A stretch of 64,000 nucleotides of DNA from Sedimentibacter hydroxybenzoicus DSM 7310 (lineage in GTDB: Bacteria; Bacillota; Clostridia; Tissierellales; Sedimentibacteraceae). The stretch lies in assembly GCF_013403245.1 (NCBI RefSeq), contig NZ_JACBNQ010000001.1, positions 1-64,000 on the forward strand. Reading direction: 5' to 3'. The notes under the pieces were generated by a model. That model saw only the letters and a list, made by a program, of their open reading frames with translations, was not told where the DNA came from and searched no databases. Positions 9,858 through 16,710 of this stretch are shown piece by piece. Numbering within the stretch: the stretch's first letter is position 1; the number at the start of each line of letters is the position of its first letter. The translations under genes and the position numbers were made by a program.

Positions 9858-10202
9858 ATGGAAGGACTTACAATAGAGGAAAAATTAAAGCAAATTATTA
9901 AGGAAGCCGTAAAAGAGGTATTAATTGAGAACGGCTTTAAACAGGAGTCTAAGAATCCGGAGGTGTTATGTCCTAAAGAACTGGCTGCATGGCTCGGGGT
10001 ATCTCAGGCGTGGATCAGTGTCAACAAGGATAAGTTAAACATTCCGTACTTCCAGTGCGGAGGAGATAAATTTTACCGTGCTGATATAGAAAAATGGATT
10101 GAACAAAGAAAGAACAATGCGGAAATAGAAAGTCATTCTTCGATAGATAAAAATTTGACAAGGGTCACAAATACAAGATCTAAGCGATTCAAAATAGGAT
10201 AA
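9858..10202 (+). CDS. Small helix-turn-helix protein (excisionase/MerR-like fold)
   Basis: A 114-residue protein. After a charged N-terminal helix the motif CPKELAAWLGVSQAWISVNK (about residues 37-56) followed by FYRADIEKWIEQ forms a winged HTH_17/excisionase-type DNA-binding domain. The C-terminus is basic (RVTNTRSKRFKIG). The ATG at 9858 is preferred because AATGAGG lies at the proper distance, while an ATG-less earlier start would sit inside that site. It may be an excisionase or a packaging/regulatory accessory; position next to terS does not decide. Confidence 0.6.
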   Translation: MEGLTIEEKLKQIIKEAVKEVLIENGFKQESKNPEVLCPKELAAWLGVSQAWISVNKDKLNIPYFQCGGDKFYRADIEKWIEQRKNNAEIESHSSIDKNLTRVTNTRSKRFKIG

Positions 10203-10272
10203 CCATAATTAATCAATCATGTATTAAAGTTCTATAAAACGTTAGGTTTGATTAAAAAGTGAGGTGATAATA

Positions 10273-11178
10273 TTGGCAAGAGCACAAGACGAAAATTTAA
10301 AACAAGCATATGAATTGTATAAATCGGGGTTAAATTTAACGGAGATTGCGAGCCGGTTAGAAGTGCCTGCCAGTACAATTCGGAGCTGGAAAAAACGAAA
10401 CAACTGGGATATAGAATGCAACGCAACGGGGAAAAGTGTTGCAACGAAGAAACGCAACGTTGCAAAGAAGGATAAGAGCAAAATTAAAATCATTACTCCT
10501 GGAATTAAACCTCTGACAGAAAATTGCAATTTGACCGAGAAACAACAGGAATTTTGTCTGTATTACATTAAGACTTTTAATGCTACACAAAGTTACCTAA
10601 AAGCTTACGGCTGCACTTATAAAACTGCAATGGTCGAAGGTAGTAATGCCCTAAGAAATCCTAAGATAAGGAATGAAATTGCTCGATTGAAAGAGGCTAA
10701 AGCCGATTCCATTCTACTCGATAAAGAAGATATCATTGAAAAATACATGAGTATAGCTTTTGCCGATATAACCGATTATGTAAAATTTGGACAAGAAGAA
10801 GTCCCGGTCATGGGTCCGTTTGGTCCTATATCAATCAAGGACGAGGATACGGGAGAACAAATAGAGTTGACTAAAGTTGTTAATACTGTACGATTTAAGG
10901 AATCAACAGAAATTGACGGAACAATTATAAGTGAGGTTAAACAAGGGCGTGACGGTGCATCCATAAGGCTTGCTGACAAAATGAAAGCGCTTGAATGGCT
11001 ATCAAATTACTTTGAAATGAATCCTATGAACCGTTATAAGATTGAATTTGATAAGCGTAAATTAGAAATTGAGGAGAAAAAAGCTGATGTTGGCGAGGAT
11101 ACTAAAATAATTAATCTGATTCATAGTATACCACGACCTACTATACAAGATGAAAGCATTGAGGAAAAAGGAGTGTGA
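10273..11178 (+). CDS. Phage terminase small subunit, PBSX/XtmA type
   Basis: A 301-residue protein. The N-terminus, MARAQDENLKQAYELYKSGL then EIASRLEVPASTIRSWKKRN, is the helix-turn-helix that recognises packaging DNA in PBSX-type small terminases. Residues about 85-150 (LTEKQQEFCLYYIKTFNATQ then SYLKAYGC) form the Terminase_2 domain. The C-terminal third binds large terminase in the family. The family start is MARAP-like, so TTG at 10273 is chosen, with GTGAGGTG seven bases before it; a GTG at 10264 overlaps that site. The large terminase gene normally follows directly, but here a 105-residue DNA-binding protein follows and no large terminase is seen in the window. Confidence 0.85.
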   Translation: MARAQDENLKQAYELYKSGLNLTEIASRLEVPASTIRSWKKRNNWDIECNATGKSVATKKRNVAKKDKSKIKIITPGIKPLTENCNLTEKQQEFCLYYIKTFNATQSYLKAYGCTYKTAMVEGSNALRNPKIRNEIARLKEAKADSILLDKEDIIEKYMSIAFADITDYVKFGQEEVPVMGPFGPISIKDEDTGEQIELTKVVNTVRFKESTEIDGTIISEVKQGRDGASIRLADKMKALEWLSNYFEMNPMNRYKIEFDKRKLEIEEKKADVGEDTKIINLIHSIPRPTIQDESIEEKGV

Positions 11179-11182
11179 AGAT

Positions 11183-11500
11183 ATGGAAGAAATATTAAAG
11201 GAGCTTATTGATAACATCACATCCCAAATAGCCAATAAAGTGTTAGAGAAAGTTAGCATTGCAAATGAGATTGAAAACACAACTTTAAATATCTCAAAAA
11301 AACATACAAAATTTAATGAACTTCCAGACATACTCACTGCAGACATATTGTCTGAATTTTTAAGCTTAAGCAAAAGAAGAGTGTATGAATTAATGGATAT
11401 TAATCCGGAGTATGGTGGTATTAAATGCTTAAGAATTGGACGTAATAAAAGGGTTTTAAAGACTGATTTAGAGGAATGGATGAGTAGTCGTACTATATGA
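11183..11500 (+). CDS. Small helix-turn-helix protein (excisionase-like)
   Basis: A 105-residue protein starting at ATG 11183, four bases after the terS stop, with AAAAAGGAG nine bases before it. The second half, LTADILSEFLSLSKRRVYEL followed by CLRIGRNKRVLKTDLEEW, is a typical excisionase-type helix-turn-helix with wing. The N-terminal 50 residues are an acidic helix. It resembles the protein at 9858 in layout (helical N-terminus plus C-terminal HTH), so the two may be distant paralogues flanking terS. Role unknown; excision or transcription control are both possible. Confidence 0.6.
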   Translation: MEEILKELIDNITSQIANKVLEKVSIANEIENTTLNISKKHTKFNELPDILTADILSEFLSLSKRRVYELMDINPEYGGIKCLRIGRNKRVLKTDLEEWMSSRTI

Positions 11501-11518
11501 ATAAAATTAGGGAACAAT

Positions 11519-11551
11519 TAAAGGCAGTTTTTTAACTGCTTAACTTTTTCG
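11519..11551 (+). terminator. Probable rho-independent terminator after element operon
   Basis: AAGGCAGTT and AACTGCTT pair around a TTTT loop starting 19 bases after the last stop codon. CTTTTTC follows a few bases later. This probably ends the terS transcript and separates it from the Panacea pair. Confidence 0.55.
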
Positions 11552-11815
11552 TAAAATGCGTATAAACTATATCGATAATGTATAATAATAAAATTTGTAA
11601 TATTGGATTTTAAGGTTAAAAAACTACAAATTCGGTACTATTTAATAAAAAATAATACCGAAAAGGTATAAAGATGTTCCGAAATAGGAAAGTTATTGTT
11701 GCAAAACATCTTTAACATGTTATAATAATTATACATAGAATATATTAGTTAAAATAGGAAATAATAAGACATTATTAATTAGTTTTTGATTATAATGTTT
11801 TAAGGAGGAATTAAA
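11552..11815 (+). promoter_or_regulatory. Promoter and inverted repeats before Panacea pair
   Basis: TTGCAA (11699-11704), a 16-base spacer and TATAAT (11721-11726) preceded by TG make an extended -10 promoter. Two inverted repeats flank it upstream: CGGTACTATT/AATAATACCG (11633-11660, one mismatch) and AAAGATGTT/AACATCTTT (11670-11678 and 11705-11713). The right arm of the second lies inside the promoter spacer, the expected place for an operator of a self-regulating toxin-antitoxin pair. The gene follows 90 bases later with AAGGAGG. Confidence 0.55.
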
Positions 11816-12280
11816 ATGGCAAAGAAGAGCTTAAAATATTCTGCTGAACTCATTGCTAAGTGGTTTCTTGCACATAACAGACAAGTTATGGCTGAAGAGG
11901 ATGCTGAATATATTTCAAACTTAAAGTTGCAGAAATTGCTTTACTATGCTCAAGGTGTATACTATGCAATGAAAAATAAGGTTTTATTTGATGATGAAAT
12001 AATGGCATGGAAACACGGCCCAGTTGTTGAAGATGTATATCATGACTATAAGTCAAATGGCGCAAATGGCATAAAGTTTGAAGATGAATTTGATTTTTCT
12101 AAAATTGACGGAGAAACAACAGAAGTTTTAGAAGAGGTTTATGATTATTTTGGTCAGTATTCAGCTTGGAAGTTAAGAAATATGACACATAATGAAGAAC
12201 CTTGGAAAAAGACTGAAATGAATGATGAAATAAATGTAGATTTGATAAAAGAATATTTTTTAAGAGAGTATATTGAATAA
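11816..12280 (+). CDS. Panacea-domain (DUF4065/SocA-like) antitoxin
   Basis: A 154-residue protein. Residues about 35-75 carry the Panacea signature: NLKLQKLLYYAQGVYYAMKN, then LFDDEIMAWKHGPVVEDVYH. Family members (GepA/SocA/PanA) neutralise many unrelated toxins encoded next to them. The stop codon TAA shares its last A with the next gene's ATG, a strict translational coupling typical of toxin-antitoxin pairs. It has its own promoter and lies between the phage genes and the tRNA, where accessory defence cargo is common. Antitoxin identity rests on family and layout; activity is inferred. Confidence 0.8.
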   Translation: MAKKSLKYSAELIAKWFLAHNRQVMAEEDAEYISNLKLQKLLYYAQGVYYAMKNKVLFDDEIMAWKHGPVVEDVYHDYKSNGANGIKFEDEFDFSKIDGETTEVLEEVYDYFGQYSAWKLRNMTHNEEPWKKTEMNDEINVDLIKEYFLREYIE

Positions 12281-12720
12281 TGGGCATAAAACAAAAGAAA
12301 GTAGAGAAAATAAAAGCAGGGTCTGAGGGGCAAAAACTAAATTGCGATCAGTATCCTGCATTTTCTTTTAGATATTTAACATCAAATAGCACATTTAATT
12401 TTGATTATTTTTCTACTTCACAAACAATAGAAAAAGAAAAGGCTTTAGCTGAACTGTCGAAAAGGATTACAGAAATTACTTGTAATACATGGCTATACTG
12501 GGGTTCAAAGGGCAAGAAAATTGGACATGAAACAATGCAATATTCAAATCTTAATTTTACATGCAATAGTCTACCTAAAGATTTTACTAAAGATCAAAAA
12601 GTTTACATTTTTCAATTTAACAACCATTTACACAGAATTATAGGTGTTAAATTAGGATATTGTCCTATGTTTTATGTTATAGGGTTTGACTTTAATTTTA
12701 ATGCTTATGATCATGTGTAA
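12280..12720 (+). CDS. Unknown protein, putative toxin partner of Panacea antitoxin
   Basis: A 146-residue protein whose ATG overlaps the antitoxin stop by one base. I do not recognise a named domain. It is basic at the N-terminus (GIKQKKVEKIKAG) and rich in aromatic residues, with AFSFRYLTSNSTFNFDYFST near residue 27 and a C-terminus HRIIGVKLGYCPMFYVIGFD leading to FNFNAYDHV. The alternating hydrophobic strands and the terminal RIIG...FYVIGFD...AYDH pattern would fit a small alpha/beta RNase-like toxin, but that is a guess. No signal peptide or membrane segment is seen. No further gene lies before the terminator at 12826. Confidence 0.5.
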   Translation: MGIKQKKVEKIKAGSEGQKLNCDQYPAFSFRYLTSNSTFNFDYFSTSQTIEKEKALAELSKRITEITCNTWLYWGSKGKKIGHETMQYSNLNFTCNSLPKDFTKDQKVYIFQFNNHLHRIIGVKLGYCPMFYVIGFDFNFNAYDHV

Positions 12721-12825
12721 TAAAGACTGATAATGTGGAATTTATATAAAATTATATGAATTAGGACATTTTTAATAAGAGATAGCTAAGCTTATTATAT
12801 TACAGTAAGCTTCAAGAGAGCAATA

Positions 12826-12871
12826 GAAAAAAGAACCTACAAATCCCATTGTGAAGACAGGTTCTTTTTTC
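12826..12871. terminator. Rho-independent terminator, bidirectional
   Basis: GAAAAAAGAACCT (12826-12838) is an exact inverted copy of AGGTTCTTTTTTC (12859-12871) with a 20-base loop. T-runs occur on both strands, so it can end the Panacea transcript and also tRNA-Arg read-through coming from the right. Confidence 0.75.
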
Positions 12872-12890
12872 TGCATTAAATTTCTCTAAA

Positions 12891-12932
12891 GGGCTAAAAA
12901 GGGGCTAATGCGAATTTTGACATATCGCATTA
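12891..12932. other. Candidate integrase arm sites beside tRNA 3' end
   Basis: GGGCTAA occurs twice in direct orientation exactly 11 bases apart (12891-12897 and 12902-12908). It runs into a perfect dyad, TAATGCGA (12906-12913) with TCGCATTA (12925-12932). This lies 24 bases from the tRNA-Arg 3' end. Helically phased direct repeats next to an attachment core are typical arm-type sites of tyrosine recombinases. Function is inferred. Confidence 0.4.
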
Positions 12933-12955
12933 ATCCGTGCATGTGTTGCAATTAC

Positions 12956-13028
12956 TGAACCATGAGGGATTCGAACCCCCGACCAACAGATTCGAAGTCT
13001 GCGACTCTATCCACTGAGCTAATGGTCC
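12956..13028 (-). tRNA. tRNA-Arg (anticodon TCG)
   Basis: A 73-base cloverleaf on the minus strand. The acceptor GGACCAT pairs with ATGGTTC and is followed by discriminator A; D stem GCTC/GAGT; anticodon stem GCAGA/TCTGT with loop CTTCGAA, giving anticodon TCG (reads CGA and probably other CGN); T arm GGGGG-TTCGAAT-CCCTC. CCA is not encoded. The 3' end faces the phage-derived element, so this gene is the likely attachment site. Confidence 0.92.
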
Positions 13029-13043
13029 AAAGAATACTTTTAA

Positions 13044-13072
13044 ATTATAATATAGATGAACTTAAATATCAA
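13044..13072 (-). promoter_or_regulatory. Promoter of tRNA-Arg
   Basis: On the minus strand TTGATA (13072-13067) and TATAAT (13049-13044) are separated by 17 bases, placing transcription start about 8-10 bases before the tRNA. Further right, AACACAATTTT (13079-13089) and AAAATTGTGTT (13113-13123) form an 11-bp inverted repeat of unknown role between the tRNA and the next gene. Confidence 0.65.
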
Positions 13073-13174
13073 TAGATGAACACAATTTTTTTATTATTAA
13101 TATATACTATCTAAAATTGTGTTATTTTTGACTTTGTGATATATTTATATAAAACTTATAATTAAGGATTAGTT

Positions 13175-13777
13175 ATGAAACAACGATGGAAAAACATCAG
13201 CAAAATACTGATTATACTATTAATTATACTTATTAGCTATATAGTATATGTTACTTTTGATATATATAATTACGGTAATATAAATGAACTTAACAGTGCC
13301 GATGCGGCTATAATTTTAGGTGCGGCCGTATGGGATGATAAACCGTCACCGGTTTTTGAAGAAAGAATAAAGCATGGAATTTGGTTGTATAAGGAAGGCT
13401 ATGCAGAGAATTTGATTTTTACAGGCGGTGTAGGTAAAGGTGATGAATTTTCTGAGGCAGGTGTGGCTAAAAATTACGCTATTAAAAATTCAGTACCGGA
13501 AGAAGATATTTTTACCGAAGAAAAGTCGACTATAACAGAAGAAAATATACAATATGCGGCTGAAATAGCAAAAGAAAACAACTTAAAGGATGTAATTATT
13601 GTAAGTGACCCATTACATATGAAAAGGGCGATGCTGATGGCTGAAGATTATGGATTAATTGCGTATTCTTCACCGACACCGACAACAAGATATATGACAT
13701 TTAAAAGCAAGGTATCATTTTTGGCGAGAGAGGTTTTTTTCTATTTAGGGTATCAAATATATGGATTATTTGAATAG
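13175..13777 (+). CDS. SanA/YdcF-like DUF218 membrane-anchored protein
   Basis: A 200-residue protein with one N-terminal transmembrane helix (ILIILLIILISYIVYVTF, about residues 10-28). The DUF218 domain follows: ADAAIILGAAVWDDKPSPVF, LIFTGGVGKGDEFSEA, KSTITEENIQYAAEI and VSDPLHMKRA. The GG, E and SDPxHMxRA motifs line the presumed active cleft of the SanA/ElyC/YdcF group, which is linked to envelope integrity, vancomycin resistance or lipid-carrier metabolism in other bacteria. Length is usual for the SanA subgroup. The domain is predicted to face the outside. No operon partner; the next unit is a separate T-box transcript. Confidence 0.8.
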   Translation: MKQRWKNISKILIILLIILISYIVYVTFDIYNYGNINELNSADAAIILGAAVWDDKPSPVFEERIKHGIWLYKEGYAENLIFTGGVGKGDEFSEAGVAKNYAIKNSVPEEDIFTEEKSTITEENIQYAAEIAKENNLKDVIIVSDPLHMKRAMLMAEDYGLIAYSSPTPTTRYMTFKSKVSFLAREVFFYLGYQIYGLFE

Positions 13778-13838
13778 TGATAAATTATACAAAAATATTT
13801 TTAAAAAATACGTTTTAAAAAATATTTTAAAATAATTA

Positions 13839-14187
13839 TTGACAAGCTTATTGAAGAGGTGCTATACTGCTAAACAATACACAATTGAATGAGCAACATA
13901 AACGCTGTGATAAGGAGCAGTAAGCATTATAAGAGACTTCAGAGAGTTGTTGGTAGGTGTGAAACAACGTCAATGAGATGCTGAACTAGCCTTTGAGCGG
14001 ATTTGCCGAAAGTTTTAAATCAGTAGGCAGGTACGGGTGAGCCGACCGTTAAAAAATGGCAGGATATCGATTATAAATCCGTATCCAGAGGTGCATTTCA
14101 TTATGAAATGAATAAGAGTGGTACCGCGAAAGATCATATATCTTCCGTCTCTTAGGGTTAATTTCCCTGAGAGAGGAAGATTTTTTT
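13839..14187 (+). promoter_or_regulatory. T-box leader, probable leucine specificity, with promoter
   Basis: TTGACA (13839) with an 18-base spacer and TATACT (13863) forms the promoter. Stem I landmarks are AGTA (13919-13922), AGAGAG and the GGTGTGAAACAAC distal loop. The specifier region reads GAA-CTA-GCC-TTTGAGC; aligned with the metG leader at 29712 (ATG-GCC-TTGGAGC) the codon is CTA (13986-13988), leucine. The T-box AGAGTGGTACCGCG is at 14115-14128. Its TGGT would pair with a tRNA ending ACCA, matching the A discriminator of tRNA-Leu. The terminator hairpin TCTTCC...GGAAGA (14141-14180) is followed by seven Ts. Uncharged tRNA should switch on the transporter operon. Confidence 0.88.
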
Positions 14188-14256
14188 ATTTTTCTTTATC
14201 TCTTCTCTCATGAGGAAATATGGTGTATAAAAAAATAAATCATGAGAGGTATTAAA

Positions 14257-15459
14257 ATGGAGAAACAACAAAAGCAATCAACAAAGACAATGAACTTTAC
14301 AGGCATATTTGCGGTAGCGTGTGTGCTATTCAGTTCACACGCAGGCGGAGGCTTCGCAACGGGAAATCAGGCAACTCAATACTATGTGCAGTATGGATGG
14401 GCTGCACCATTTATGGCAGTTATTGCTATGGCACTTTTAACTTTGACTATTCGTGAATGTATGATTATGTACAATTCCAGAGGTCTCTCAAGCTATAAGG
14501 AGCTTTTTCAAAATTTGTATCACCCATTTGACAAATTTTCGGTATTATTCGATATTTATTTTTATACTATGGTTGTATGTGCAGTTGGCGCAGTAATAGC
14601 AGGAGCCGCTTCACTTTTAAATAAAACATATAGTATACATTATGTTTACGCTGTTTTATCTGTAGGTGCAATACTTCTGACAATGACAATCTTTGGTGCA
14701 TCGCTGGTTTCAAAAGCATCAACAGTTATGTCTATAGGAATACTGGCAACATGTGGAGTGATATTCATATTGGGAATTAATGCTAAGATACCTGAAATAT
14801 CAACGATATTTGCAGTAAAACCAAGTGGTGGAAATATAGGAACAGGAATTTTTAAAGCATTTACTTATGCAGGATTTCAATCCGTGGTAATTCCAACTAT
14901 GATTTCATGCGGTAAGTCGTTAAAAAATTCAAAGGAAATTTCTCGTTCAATGTTGATTTCTTTTGTGATAAATTCTTTTGCATTGGTTTTGTCTGTAGTA
15001 ATGCTGTTAGTGTGGTATGCTGATTTTACCCAGGCAGGAGAAACAACCCTGCCAACACTGTTTATAGCAGGACAGTTAGGAAAACCATATGTATTTTGGG
15101 CTTACAACATTTGCTTGTTCCTTTGCTTTATTTCAACCGGAGTAACAACCATTTACGGTTTTGTTACAAAATTTGAAAAAGCGAAAGCATTGTCTAAAAT
15201 AAACAATGTTGTAATCAGGAGAATAATCGTATCTTTCATCATAATGTTTATATCCATGGGAATTTCAATGGTAGGTTTGGATAGAATTATAAAATACGGT
15301 TATGGTTACATGGGTTATTTCGGAATTGCTATAATTATAGTTCCGTTCCTGACTGTGGGTGCATATAAAAACCGTAAGTTTTTAAGGGAGCAAAGCAACA
15401 ATATAAATAGTGATAATGCAAATTTGAAATCTTCATTTGCAGAAGGCGCAGAATATTAA
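14257..15459 (+). CDS. YkvI-family membrane transporter
   Basis: About 400 residues with roughly ten hydrophobic helices. The first helix has the motif FSSHAGGGFATGNQATQY, typical of the YkvI branch of the APC/LeuT-like superfamily, where a broken first helix with GGGFATG forms the substrate site. Substrates of YkvI proteins are not established. The leader is a T-box read as leucine-specific, so uptake of leucine or a leucine-related compound is the most economical guess. ATG 14257 is chosen because GAGAGGT lies six bases before it; an upstream ATG at 14242 overlaps that site. The next gene begins 21 bases after the stop and is co-transcribed. Confidence 0.8.
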   Translation: MEKQQKQSTKTMNFTGIFAVACVLFSSHAGGGFATGNQATQYYVQYGWAAPFMAVIAMALLTLTIRECMIMYNSRGLSSYKELFQNLYHPFDKFSVLFDIYFYTMVVCAVGAVIAGAASLLNKTYSIHYVYAVLSVGAILLTMTIFGASLVSKASTVMSIGILATCGVIFILGINAKIPEISTIFAVKPSGGNIGTGIFKAFTYAGFQSVVIPTMISCGKSLKNSKEISRSMLISFVINSFALVLSVVMLLVWYADFTQAGETTLPTLFIAGQLGKPYVFWAYNICLFLCFISTGVTTIYGFVTKFEKAKALSKINNVVIRRIIVSFIIMFISMGISMVGLDRIIKYGYGYMGYFGIAIIIVPFLTVGAYKNRKFLREQSNNINSDNANLKSSFAEGAEY

Positions 15460-15480
15460 TATAAAATTAAGGAGTTTATT

Positions 15481-16557
15481 ATGAAAACACAATTTTATCC
15501 CGGTTATACGATAGGTAATGATGCGTATGAGAATATAGTTAAAATATGCGGTATATATGGAAAAAAGGCTGCTGTAATAGGCGGTGAACGCGCTATAAAA
15601 GCAGCAGAAAATAAGATTAGAAATGCAGTTGAAGGAAGTGAACTGCAAATTACCGGATTTTTTCCGTTTGGAAAAGAGGCATCCGCAGAAAATATAGAAC
15701 GTTTAAAATCAATTCCTGAAGTTCAGGAAGCAGATATGATATTTGCGGTTGGAGGAGGAAAAGCAATTGATACGGGAAAAGTATTGGCACAAACTACAAA
15801 CAGAGTGTTTTTTACATTCCCTACAATTGCCTCCACATGCGCATCCTGTACGAGCTTGGGTATATTATATCATCCGGACGGTTCGTTAAGAGAATATACA
15901 TTTTCAGCCATAACCCCTGTTCATATTTTCATAGACAGTGAAATTATTGCAAATGCACCGGATAAGTATTTTTGGGCCGGTATAGGCGATTCTATGGCTA
16001 AATATTTTGAAAGCTCTGTTTCAAGCCGCGGGAATGAACTCAATCATTCTCAAGGCATGGGAGTTAATATTGCCTCCATGTGCAACGGTCCGTTTGTGAA
16101 ATATGGTGTTAAGGCACTTGAAGATTGCAGGAAAAACAAAGTATCCAATGAATTAGAAGAAATAATTTTAGGAATTATAGTTTCAACAGGGTATGTTTCA
16201 AACTTAGTTAACATAGATTTGAACACAGGGCTAGCGCATGCCGTATATAACGGATTCACGGTTATTCCTCAAATAGAAGAGCACGGGCATCTTCACGGGG
16301 AAATAGTGTCCTACGGAATTCTGGTGCTTCTTGCAGTGGATAGGCAAAAAGAAGAATTTGAAAGAATTTTTAACTTCAATAAAGAAATGGGATTTCCTAC
16401 AAGGCTTTCTGATCTTCATTGCTCAATGGCGGATGTGGATAAAATGATTGATAAAGCTCTCAAAGGGATAGATGTAAGGCATTATCCATACAAAGTAACT
16501 CCTGAAATGATAAAGGAAGCCATCGTATTTATAGAAGATTTTCAGTATAAACGCTAA
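15481..16557 (+). CDS. Iron-containing alcohol dehydrogenase family, 2-oxoacid reductase-like (HcxA/YbdH type)
   Basis: A 358-residue protein of the glycerol-dehydrogenase-like branch. The nucleotide site is MIFAVGGGKAIDTGK (about residues 85-99), and TFPTIASTCASCTS follows. Metal ligands are expected in GIGDSMAKYFE (Asp), GLAHAVYNG (His) and HGHLHGEIVSYG (His). E. coli YbdH, now HcxA, is a close relative in layout and reduces 2-oxoacids to 2-hydroxyacids. Here the T-box links it to leucine supply, so reduction of 2-oxoisocaproate or another branched 2-oxoacid is a testable guess. A glycerol or other polyol dehydrogenase cannot be excluded. AAGGAG precedes the ATG. Confidence 0.75.
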   Translation: MKTQFYPGYTIGNDAYENIVKICGIYGKKAAVIGGERAIKAAENKIRNAVEGSELQITGFFPFGKEASAENIERLKSIPEVQEADMIFAVGGGKAIDTGKVLAQTTNRVFFTFPTIASTCASCTSLGILYHPDGSLREYTFSAITPVHIFIDSEIIANAPDKYFWAGIGDSMAKYFESSVSSRGNELNHSQGMGVNIASMCNGPFVKYGVKALEDCRKNKVSNELEEIILGIIVSTGYVSNLVNIDLNTGLAHAVYNGFTVIPQIEEHGHLHGEIVSYGILVLLAVDRQKEEFERIFNFNKEMGFPTRLSDLHCSMADVDKMIDKALKGIDVRHYPYKVTPEMIKEAIVFIEDFQYKR

Positions 16558-16710
16558 TTTAGCAAAATTTTATTTTTATTTATATTCATATGTGTTATAA
16601 TATCAAAGTTAAGGTTGTATTAATTTACATAGGATAAAATTGTACAATGAAACATATAAATAAATATAAGCGTTTAATTTTGGCTTAACTTTAATATTAG
16701 GAGTGAGTAT

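Larger units (their letters stand above)
1..12955. mobile_element. Phage-derived element (partial), ending at tRNA-Arg
   Basis: Phage-type genes run in one direction from the left edge to about 11.5 kb: sigma-like factor, ejection-type protein, giant polyvalent protein, late regulator, small terminase and two small helix-turn-helix proteins. A Panacea toxin-antitoxin-like pair follows, and the stretch stops at the 3' end of a tRNA-Arg gene whose 3' end points into the element, the usual geometry for tyrosine-integrase insertion. Large terminase, portal, capsid and integrase are not visible. The left end lies outside the window, so it is open whether this is a truncated prophage, a satellite or the end of a complete prophage. 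The right boundary is inferred from the tRNA position and not from a seen repeat pair. Confidence 0.65.

Noticed and set aside
13839-14187. Reading the T-box specifier as ACT (Thr) or AAC (Asn)
   Set aside because: Alignment with the metG leader places CTA in register, and the TGGT bulge does not fit the usual Thr or Asn discriminator bases of Firmicutes.
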